Shown piece by piece: positions 1 through 4,978 of a stretch of 6,581 nucleotides of DNA. The position numbers and the translations under genes are program-made. Position 1 is the first letter of the stretch. Each line of letters starts with the position of its first letter. Under the pieces are notes generated by a model. The model made no database searches, was not told the DNA's origin, and saw nothing but the letters and a program-made list of their open reading frames with translations. This stretch comes from an uncultured Eubacteriales bacterium (lineage in GTDB: Bacteria; Bacillota; Clostridia; Lachnospirales; Lachnospiraceae), in NCBI GenBank assembly GCA_902783795.1, contig CACZSO010000279.1, forward strand, positions 1-6,581, given 5' to 3'.

Positions 1-1272
1 CTGTACCACGATCAGGATACGGATGGGATCACCTATCTGGACCTGTTCTTCTCGCTCGCTGACCAGTCACAGAAAGTCCTGCCGGAGATCTCCTTGTTCT
101 CTTCCCTGCTGACCCAGCTTCCTACGGAAAACTATGGGGTACTGGAACTTCAGACAGAGATCGAGACGAACTTAGGTGTCTTTGGGTCTGAAGCAGGTGC
201 TTTTGCCATAAAGGATAAACCTTTAGTGTCTCAGGAATTCCTGGCGGTCAGGATGTCCTTCCTGAAAGATAAGAAGCAGGAAGCTGTGCGGATCCTGGAT
301 GAAGTCATCAACCGGACCCAGGCCACAGATAAGAACTATATCCGCAATATCATCAAGCAGATGAAGTTCGCTCTGGAACAGGCCGTGATCGCCGGCGGCA
401 ACCGGTTTGCCATCCGCAAGGCGCTGTCCTGCTTTAAAATGGCCAATGCCATACAGGATGCTTTTTCCGGCCTCACTTTCTTACGGTTCTTACAGAAACT
501 GGATGCTGAATATGAAGAGAAGGGCGATGAACTGTTGGGTAAGCTGATGCATTGCCGGAACACTTTATTTGCCAGAGACCGGCTGACCTTGTCCCTTACC
601 GGTGAATATGATGAAGACCTGATCCGGGAAGTGGTACGGGTGCTTCCGGACGGAAAAATGGGAGGCGCTGCGGAAAGACACCTTCAGAAAAAACAGTCCC
701 TGGGCATCGTGATCCCGGCAGAAGTGGGCTTTGCCGTGAAGGGCGGTCTTGCTGAAGATGCTGAAAAAGCCTGCACCGGTACGGCGGAAGTGGCAGCCCA
801 GCTGTTATCCTTCGGCTATCTCTGGAATACCATCCGTGTAAAGGGCGGCGCTTACGGCACCGGTTTCTCCGCAGATAATGAGGGAACCGTGGGGATCTAC
901 AGTTACCGGGATCCCAGCGCCAAAGCGAGTCTGGAAGCTTTTATGGACCTGGGCGATCAGCTGAGAGCTTTTGTTTCCTCAGATGAGACGGTGGACAAAT
1001 ATATCATCAGTACTATTTCAAATATGGATCCGCTGATGACCCCCCGGACAGCCGGGCAGAGCGCCGCGGCCCTTTATTTCCGGGGAGTGGCCAAAGAGGA
1101 CCGGGAAAAAGAATATCGCGAGATCCTGCACACGGATAAGAATGCCTTGCTTACCTATGCCGATGAGCTGGATAAGGTCCTTAAGGATGCGGTCACCGTG
1201 GTCATCGGAGGAAAAGAAACGGTGGAAGGATTAAAAGATCAGCTGGATGTGATCGAAAATCTGCAGCAGTGA
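1..1272 (+). CDS. M16C insulinase-family metallopeptidase (presequence protease-like), C-terminal part
   Basis: The reading frame is open from the first base, so the 5' end lies outside the window; the TTG at 94 is internal, not a start. The visible 423 residues are the C-terminal part of a protein that in this family is usually about 970 residues. They cover the second half of the clam-shell: an opening stretch typical of the third M16 domain (ITYLDLFFSL, then LTQLPTENYGVLEL), a helical charged middle, and the last M16 domain. The motif RVKGGAYG at residues 279-286 carries the Arg and Tyr, six residues apart, that bind the substrate C-terminus in M16 enzymes. The zinc site (HxxEH) would be in the missing N-terminal half. 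By family, it is a zinc oligopeptidase degrading peptides inside the closed chamber, probably cytoplasmic; the substrate is unknown. It ends with TGA and is followed 15 bases later by a terminator, so it is the last gene of its unit. Confidence 0.9.
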   Translation: MYHDQDTDGITYLDLFFSLADQSQKVLPEISLFSSLLTQLPTENYGVLELQTEIETNLGVFGSEAGAFAIKDKPLVSQEFLAVRMSFLKDKKQEAVRILDEVINRTQATDKNYIRNIIKQMKFALEQAVIAGGNRFAIRKALSCFKMANAIQDAFSGLTFLRFLQKLDAEYEEKGDELLGKLMHCRNTLFARDRLTLSLTGEYDEDLIREVVRVLPDGKMGGAAERHLQKKQSLGIVIPAEVGFAVKGGLAEDAEKACTGTAEVAAQLLSFGYLWNTIRVKGGAYGTGFSADNEGTVGIYSYRDPSAKASLEAFMDLGDQLRAFVSSDETVDKYIISTISNMDPLMTPRTAGQSAAALYFRGVAKEDREKEYREILHTDKNALLTYADELDKVLKDAVTVVIGGKETVEGLKDQLDVIENLQQ

Positions 1273-1287
1273 AGTGCATCATAAATG

Positions 1288-1327
1288 AAAGGCCCCCGGC
1301 CGAATGCCGGGGCCCTTTCTGTGTTTT
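1288..1327 (+). terminator. Rho-independent terminator of the M16C peptidase gene
   Basis: A GC-rich hairpin pairs 1288-1300 with 1306-1318: 13 positions with one C/C mismatch (1293 against 1313) and a 5-base loop. It is followed by a T-rich tail including TTTT at 1324-1327. It lies 15 bases after the peptidase stop codon on the same strand. The A-run at 1288-1290 pairs with the first Ts of the tail. Confidence 0.85.
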
Positions 1328-1334
1328 AGGGTCA

Positions 1335-1496
1335 ATGTACGACATCGATCAGCTGACGATAGAGTTTGAAGCCGGAATGATCTATAGCATAGATCCTTAA
1401 TACCTGACATGGGATTTAGGAAACATACCAAAAGAAGCGATGTCCTGAGTAACAGAACAATTAGAATGGATTGAAAATATTTGATGTAGTGAATAA
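1335..1496 (+). pseudogene. Possible relic of a small coding sequence with several in-frame stops
   Basis: From ATG 1335 the frame encodes MYDIDQLTIEFEAGMIYSID-P and then stops at TAA 1398-1400. The same frame continues with protein-like sequence: YLTWDLGNIPKEAMS, TGA at 1446-1448, VTEQLEWIENI, TGA at 1482-1484, and a final TAA at 1494-1496. The residues between stops are mixed acidic/hydrophobic and look more like a decayed protein than random translation. No ribosome binding site is seen before 1335, since the upstream bases are the terminator tail. I do not recognise the family. Chance is possible in AT-rich DNA, so confidence is low. The rest of the 1328-1517 gap holds only the possible promoter and the Shine-Dalgarno of the next gene. 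Confidence 0.25.
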
Positions 1497-1499
1497 TCT
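1471..1499 (+). promoter_or_regulatory. Possible sigma-A-type promoter for the lipoprotein remnant
   Basis: TTGAAA at 1471-1476 is followed after 17 bases by TAATCT at 1494-1499; AATAAT at 1492-1497 is an alternative -10 with a 15-base spacer. It sits in very AT-rich DNA just ahead of the AAGGAG (1505-1510) of the next reading frame. With the -10 this close to the ribosome binding site the leader would be very short. Such matches are common in AT-rich DNA, so this is a weak call. Confidence 0.25.
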
Positions 1500-1517
1500 T
1501 AATTAAGGAGAAGCGAG

Positions 1518-1730
1518 ATGAATAATTATAAATATCCCATGATTGTCCTCATGGTATTTGATTTATTGTTTTCCATTTCGTGCTCCGAAGGAAAAAGGCG
1601 ATCCGTGAATCCCTTTTTCTCTATGACGGGCAAAGAGGCGTCTGTTAATCTTTACCTGTTTGACGGAGAAACAACGCATACCTATCTTGTTGAAAATTTT
1701 ACGACCATGGTACGAATATCGCTGAATTGA
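1518..1730 (+). pseudogene. Lipoprotein gene remnant, piece 1 of 3: lipobox N-terminus, frameshifted near 1697
   Basis: ATG 1518 has an excellent Shine-Dalgarno, AAGGAG at 1505-1510 with a 7-base spacer, so this is the true start. The 70-residue product begins with a short lipoprotein signal peptide: Lys at residue 5, a hydrophobic core (MIVLMVFDLLFSI), and Cys-22 in a lipobox-like SISC. After cleavage it would be anchored on the outer face of the membrane. The last residues (TTMVRISLN) look out of frame. A -1 shift at the AAATTTT run (1694-1700) would instead give ENFYDHGTNIAELMKEYEL and join smoothly to the next piece. I therefore read this as the 5' part of one gene that lost a T in the run, or that frameshifts there, rather than a complete 70-residue protein. 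The mature function is not recognised. Confidence 0.6.
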
Positions 1731-1981
1731 TGAAAGAATATGAGTTGAAAGAGTATGGAGAAGCACAGAAAAGAACAATCCATACACCCTGTTTCTACTA
1801 TCTTCTTAAGCAGGATAAAAGGTGGAATGTGGCCTATATGACGGAAATCAGCGAAGAAGAAGAGAAACGATATGATTATTCTCTGGAGGCTTCTGTTAAA
1901 GAGGATAGTGATACTATTACAGAAGCTGAAATAACATATCATAGACCGTCAGATGATGATAAAAAAGATGATCCGGAATAG
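1730..1981 (+). pseudogene. Lipoprotein gene remnant, piece 2 of 3: charged middle region, -1 frame
   Basis: ATG 1730 overlaps the stop of the preceding frame (TGATG), and this frame is open back to 1694, so coding sense extends upstream of any start codon. There is no ribosome binding site, so independent expression would depend on translational coupling. From the ATG the product is 83 residues: MKEYELKEYGEAQKRTI, then CFYYLLKQDKRWNVAYMTE, then an acidic tail rich in Glu, Asp and Lys, ending in TAG. The segment reads as the folded part of an extracellular protein followed by a polar linker. The same frame continues past the TAG into piece 3. I do not recognise a domain. A genuine short hypothetical gene coupled to piece 1 is the alternative. 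Confidence 0.5.
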
Positions 1982-1990
1982 CAGGCAGAT

Positions 1991-2224
1991 GTGTTCTATT
2001 CTATACAAGTCCTGGATGAAGGAAAGTGGTATACTGTGCCATTTTCCCCACAAGGCCTTTACGGAGAAAGTGATTTTCAGCTGTTCCCAGGCCAGACATA
2101 TCATGGGAATATAGATCTGGCAGCTTTTTATGGCGAACTTCCCGATGGCAGCTATCGCTGGGAAGTATGCAGCAATGTATACTGTCCTTTTATGATCAGG
2201 AAGCATAAATGTATACTTCAATAA
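1991..2224 (+). pseudogene. Lipoprotein gene remnant, piece 3 of 3: C-terminal half of a bacterial Ig-like domain
   Basis: This frame is the same as piece 2, separated by TAG 1979-1981 and three codons. The only start is GTG 1991 with no Shine-Dalgarno. The 77-residue translation has YSIQVLDEGKWYTVPF, then FQLFPGQTYHGNIDLAAFYG, then ELPDGSYRWEV. This resembles the pattern of a Firmicutes immunoglobulin-like domain: 'x-IEV-xx-DGKWY-xVP', 'L-xPG', 'YGELPxGxYR'. The family match is from memory, not a search. The first beta strands of that domain are missing. The extreme C-terminus may also be out of frame: one extra T in the TTTT run before 2194 would change FMIRKHKCILQ into FYDQEA-stop. It is most likely the untranslated or decayed 3' end of the lipoprotein gene. 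Confidence 0.5.
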
Positions 2225-2233
2225 AAAAATGGC

Positions 2234-2271
2234 CTTAAAAAACCTCCCGGAAAACCGGGAGGTTTTTTAAG
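2234..2271. terminator. Bidirectional Rho-independent terminator between converging genes
   Basis: A perfect 17-bp inverted repeat (2234-2250 with 2255-2271) has an AAAA loop. Its GC core (CCTCCCGG/CCGGGAGG) is flanked by a six-A run on the left and a six-T run on the right, so either strand gives a hairpin followed by a U tract. It lies 9 bases after the stop of the plus-strand remnant and 4 bases after the minus-strand MBL hydrolase stop, so it can end transcription from both sides. Confidence 0.93.
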
Positions 2272-2275
2272 CCTG

Positions 2276-3061
2276 TCAGTGTACCACAAAGTGGGCACGT
2301 CCGTAATTATAGCGGTCACCGCCGCCTCCGAAGCCGGCCGAGCCATCTGCCCAGCCAAAGCCTGCTGCAGATTCCAGCTTTGTTGCGGTGCCTGCGATGA
2401 AGCGCTGATCCAGTTCGATGAAATCGTACAGATAATCCTTGGTCAGGTGAGTGCCGTTATGAGCGGAATTGATGTAATCAAACTCATCTTCCCGGGCTTT
2501 TAATTTCAGCATAGTCTCCAGATGAGTAGCCACAGCGGCTTTGCCTAAAAGCACCTGGCCGGCTTCCAGTTCATCGCCGGTATAAAGGATGCGCTCGGTC
2601 TTGTCCAGGATCGCGATGGAACCGGGGCTGTGGGCACCGATCTTGATGATCTCCAGGGTATGATTGCCGAGTTCAATGACATCGCCGTCATTCAAGACTT
2701 TGCACTCATAATCAGGATAAGCGTGGGATTCAGCGATCTTCTGAAGCTCTTCGCCGAAGGCCCGTTTGGCCTCCTTGGTGGCATATTCGGACATATAAGC
2801 TTCCGGCCAGAAGGAGTTGCCGCCGGTATGATCGTAGTGACCGTGGGTGTTGATGACCATGACGGGCTTGTCAGTGATAGTCTCCACCAGCTGCCGAAGA
2901 TCGCCGTAACCATAGAAGGTGTCGATCAGGGCAGCCTTTTCATCGCCGATCAGAAGATACACGAACTGGGGCGATGTACGGGACATGATGGTCCAGGTCT
3001 TGGGTCCGGTCTGGAACTTGCCATAGATGTAACCCTGTTCATTTACATTGGGATTTGCCAT
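2276..3061 (-). CDS. MBL-fold (metallo-beta-lactamase superfamily) metallo-hydrolase
   Basis: A complete 261-residue cytoplasmic protein without a signal peptide. ATG at 3061 is preceded by AGGAGG (minus strand, 3068-3073) with a 6-base spacer, which fixes the start. All the usual metal ligands are visible in order: the HxHxDH motif in NTHGHYDHTGG (His73, His75, Asp77, His78), His144 in GAHSPGS, Asp163 in YTGDELEAG and His201 in SAHNGTH. An intact dinuclear metal site is therefore expected. The overall pattern is closest to glyoxalase II-like and other general MBL hydrolases; the substrate cannot be named. After the fold there is a tail of about 30 residues rich in Gly, Ala and aromatics (AAGFGWADGSAGFGGGGD, then RYNYGRAHF), unusual for a minimal hydrolase. 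It has its own promoter and converges on the lipoprotein remnant, sharing the terminator at 2234-2271. It lies downstream of the sulfatase on the same strand, so some read-through from that gene is possible. Confidence 0.9.
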   Translation of the reverse strand: MANPNVNEQGYIYGKFQTGPKTWTIMSRTSPQFVYLLIGDEKAALIDTFYGYGDLRQLVETITDKPVMVINTHGHYDHTGGNSFWPEAYMSEYATKEAKRAFGEELQKIAESHAYPDYECKVLNDGDVIELGNHTLEIIKIGAHSPGSIAILDKTERILYTGDELEAGQVLLGKAAVATHLETMLKLKAREDEFDYINSAHNGTHLTKDYLYDFIELDQRFIAGTATKLESAAGFGWADGSAGFGGGGDRYNYGRAHFVVH

Positions 3062-3091
3062 AGATAACCTCCTGTTATATATCTTTTCTAC

Positions 3092-3120
3092 AGTATAGCA
3101 TAAAAATGAAAAAAGAGCTA
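3092..3120 (-). promoter_or_regulatory. Extended -10 promoter of the MBL hydrolase gene
   Basis: On the minus strand TATACT (plus positions 3092-3097) is preceded by TGC (3098-3100), giving an extended -10. The hexamer 17 bases upstream is TAGCTC (3115-3120), a poor -35, as is common where TGn is present. The -10 is about 18 bases before the AGGAGG, so the leader is short. It implies the hydrolase is transcribed independently of the sulfatase. Confidence 0.5.
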
Positions 3121-3144
3121 CTGCCTCATCTGTTCATCAGGCAG
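3109..3144 (-). terminator. Weak terminator-like hairpin at the end of the sulfatase gene
   Basis: On the minus strand CTGCCT (plus 3139-3144) can pair with AGGCAG (3121-3126). Two further A/T pairs lie inside, past a G/G mismatch. The element spans the sulfatase stop codon and is followed, after a 6-base gap, by six Ts (3109-3114). The short stem and the gap make it weak. It may only attenuate transcription into the MBL gene. Confidence 0.35.
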
Positions 3145-4792
3145 GATTTTCACTATCATCCCCGCTCATAAGTTCCCTGGCATAAGCCATGGCCTGAAGC
3201 ACCGCCGGCCAGTTTGCCCGTATATAGGCTCTCATGGGAGCTTCTTTATCCGCAGGAAGAAAGTTTTTGAAGATGTTCCAGTACTGATCCTCGGAATAAC
3301 GGCTGTCAAAGGTATAGGGAACGGTATCGCAGGTACTTTGATACCAGTCCAGCATCTTAAGTTTAAGACGTGTGAGGACAGGATCGTCAGGGGCAAGATC
3401 CTGAAACAGATTACGGCATTCTATCGGATCTGTTTCCAGATCATAAAATTCATCCCGTCCGGACAGACGCTTTATATATTTATAACGTCCGTCGAAGATC
3501 ATGGTGCCTTTTTCATGAGCTTCCGGATCTTTCTGTGCCATCTGCTTCGGCCAGTAGGGCTGGTTCGGCGAGGGGCCGTTTTCTCCCTGGTCATGCCATT
3601 CATCGCAGTGGAGTTCATCTGCCGTCCGTCCCCCTTCCGCGAAGACATAGGCTTTATGCGGCAATGTCCGGTCGGAAAGGACCGGGACCAGGCTCTTTCC
3701 GTATTGAGTGTGTCCCGGGGTCACTCCGGCCATGTCCATAACGGTAGCATAAAGGTCAGTAAGTTCTGTCAATGCATCAGAAACCCCGGGATCCACAGGA
3801 ATAGTTTTCGGCGGCTTGATGAGGAAGGGCACCCGCACCAGACAATCCGGGAAAGCATTCTGAGATTTTTCTGTCAGGCCGTAATCCCCGGTAAAATCTC
3901 CGTGGTCAGACATGATAAAGATGGCCGCGTCATCGTACATACCGGCTTCCTTCAAGGCTTCTATGATCCGGAAGATCATATCGTCCACTTTCCGGCACTG
4001 AGCCAGATAGACCGCCCGGATCTCCCGGAACTGTTCCTCAGTCCAGTTCTGAAGGCCGGCATATTCCCGGATTTTCTTTATGATCAGGGGCGGATCCGAA
4101 AGAGCATCAAAAGGCACCCTGTCAGGGACTTTTTCCCGGTCGATACTGCTGTAGTAGGGTTCTTCTGCGGCATAGGGGACATGGGGGTTATTCCAGCCCA
4201 CAAAGAGGCAGAGAGGTTCTTCGTGATCATACGTCAGGATCCTCTGTACGGCACCGGCCGTATCCATCCAGTCCCGGTCTTTATCGGATCTTTCGGTGCG
4301 GCCGGTATAGTGTGAATAGACAGAGACCGGCATGTCAGGAGGTGTCACAGTTTTAGCTGTTTCAAAGGTTGGAAGGATTTCAGGAAGAGGTCCTTCCTGT
4401 TCCACATGATAAGGAAAGATCTCATCTGCGTGCCGGTATTCCAGCCCTTCAAACTCTCCGGCCAGGAAATCATTCCGCCCGTTCATCCAGACATGGTACC
4501 CGGCTTCTTTCAGTTCGGAAAAGAAGGTAGGCTCGTCAGGATGAAGCAGATAGCTCATGGTCCGGTGTCCCCGGGTATGGGGATACAGGCCGGTAAAGAA
4601 ACTGCAGCGGCTGGGGACACAGACCGGATTCTGACAGTACGCACGGGAAAAAGAGACAGCCTCTGTCCGGGCCAGCCAGTCTAAAAAAGGTGTAGCATTG
4701 GCAGGATTCCCCAGATGCCCGAGGACATCAGCGCGCATTTCATCGGGATTCAGTATGATGATGTGAGGCCTTTCACGTCCGGTATTGTTCAT
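3137..4792 (-). CDS. Cysteine-type sulfatase (alkaline phosphatase superfamily, arylsulfatase/choline-sulfatase-like)
   Basis: A complete 551-residue protein, the usual size for the family. ATG at 4792 has AAGGAG (minus strand, 4800-4805) with a 7-base spacer. There is no signal peptide, so it should be cytoplasmic. The sulfatase signature is Cys58-Val-Pro-Ser-Arg62 followed by TGLYPHTRG; Cys58 would be converted to formylglycine. An anaerobe would need a radical-SAM maturase, which is not in this window. Metal and pocket residues that can be placed by motif are Asp17-Glu18 (NPDEMRAD), His204 (NNPHVPY), Asp296-His297 (MSDHGDFTGDYGL) and Lys309 (TEKS). Two positions differ from the textbook pattern: Glu18 where Asp or Gln is usual, and GRND (106 is Arg) where many sulfatases have GKxH. 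The substrate is likely a small sulfate ester taken up by the cell, but its identity cannot be read from sequence. The gene has its own promoter region with inverted repeats and lies upstream of the MBL gene. Phosphonate monoester hydrolases share this CxPSR motif and are an alternative. Confidence 0.9.
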   Translation of the reverse strand: MNNTGRERPHIIILNPDEMRADVLGHLGNPANATPFLDWLARTEAVSFSRAYCQNPVCVPSRCSFFTGLYPHTRGHRTMSYLLHPDEPTFFSELKEAGYHVWMNGRNDFLAGEFEGLEYRHADEIFPYHVEQEGPLPEILPTFETAKTVTPPDMPVSVYSHYTGRTERSDKDRDWMDTAGAVQRILTYDHEEPLCLFVGWNNPHVPYAAEEPYYSSIDREKVPDRVPFDALSDPPLIIKKIREYAGLQNWTEEQFREIRAVYLAQCRKVDDMIFRIIEALKEAGMYDDAAIFIMSDHGDFTGDYGLTEKSQNAFPDCLVRVPFLIKPPKTIPVDPGVSDALTELTDLYATVMDMAGVTPGHTQYGKSLVPVLSDRTLPHKAYVFAEGGRTADELHCDEWHDQGENGPSPNQPYWPKQMAQKDPEAHEKGTMIFDGRYKYIKRLSGRDEFYDLETDPIECRNLFQDLAPDDPVLTRLKLKMLDWYQSTCDTVPYTFDSRYSEDQYWNIFKNFLPADKEAPMRAYIRANWPAVLQAMAYARELMSGDDSENPA

Positions 4793-4821
4793 AGCGGTAC
4801 TCCTTATTTAAAAACACGTAA

Positions 4822-4911
4822 TTTACAGTTATTTTCATGGTATCATACCAGTCTTTCACGGTCAATCATATTTATGGTGAACGCTGAAAATAACTTGACG
4901 TTCACTGTAAA
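4822..4911. repeat. Nested inverted repeats in the sulfatase upstream region
   Basis: Four pairings lie within 90 bases. (a) AGTTATTTTCA (4827-4837) and TGAAAATAACT (4885-4895) are perfect 11-bp complements on both sides of the promoter. (b) TTTACAGT (4822-4829) and ACTGTAAA (4904-4911) extend the same pairing after a bulge on the right arm. (c) GTGAACG (4877-4883) and CGTTCAC (4899-4905) are 7-bp complements 22 bases apart, about two helical turns. (d) TGGTATCATACCA is at 4838-4850. Because the predicted transcript starts at about 4830, most of this is upstream of the RNA, which favours DNA operators over an RNA switch. The regulator is not in the window. Confidence 0.55.
4837..4865 (-). promoter_or_regulatory. 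Probable sigma-A-type promoter of the sulfatase gene, overlapped by a palindrome
   Basis: On the minus strand the -35 is TTGACC (plus 4860-4865), the spacer is 17 bases, and the -10 is TACCAT (4837-4842), with TGA directly upstream (4843-4845) making it an extended -10. A 13-base perfect odd palindrome, TGGTATCATACCA (4838-4850), covers the -10 and part of the spacer, where a repressor would block polymerase. The start of transcription would be about 30-35 bases before the ribosome binding site near 4800. A second, weaker candidate is TATGAT on the minus strand at about 4866-4871. Confidence 0.5.
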
Positions 4912-4939
4912 AGCCTCTGGCGGATGCCCTCGGACGCAC

Positions 4940-4970
4940 AAAAAAACCGCCGGCTGGGGCAGCCGGCGGT
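4940..4970 (-). terminator. Strong Rho-independent terminator of the membrane AlkP-superfamily gene
   Basis: A perfect 11-bp GC-rich stem (4946-4956 with 4960-4970) has a 3-base loop. On the minus strand it is followed by a seven-base T run (plus-strand As at 4940-4946). It lies 8 bases after the TAA of the upstream gene, so the sulfatase must rely on its own promoter. Confidence 0.92.
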
Positions 4971-4978
4971 CAGATGAG

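Noticed and set aside
94..96. TTG as the start of the peptidase gene
   Set aside because: The frame is open to base 1 and the upstream codons encode conserved M16C-like sequence, so the gene simply starts before the window.
1979..1981. TAG read as pyrrolysine or another recoded codon
   Set aside because: No downstream element is visible and the surrounding frame is already damaged by a frameshift, so a nonsense mutation is simpler.
1682..2221. Minus-strand open frames of 86 and 90 codons across the AT-rich island
   Set aside because: Hydrophobic Phe/Ile-rich translations are expected opposite Lys/Glu-rich coding sequence; no ribosome binding site or protein-like motif supports them.
2630..3067. 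Plus-strand open frame of 145 codons
   Set aside because: It is antisense to the MBL hydrolase, which has complete metal ligands, ribosome binding site and promoter.
3338..4315. Plus-strand open frame of 325 codons
   Set aside because: It lies wholly antisense inside the sulfatase gene, whose motifs are intact on the minus strand; it is an opposite-strand shadow.
4793..4978. Riboswitch or leader RNA upstream of the sulfatase
   Set aside because: The best promoter starts transcription near 4830, leaving too short a leader for an aptamer, and the repeats lie mainly upstream of it.
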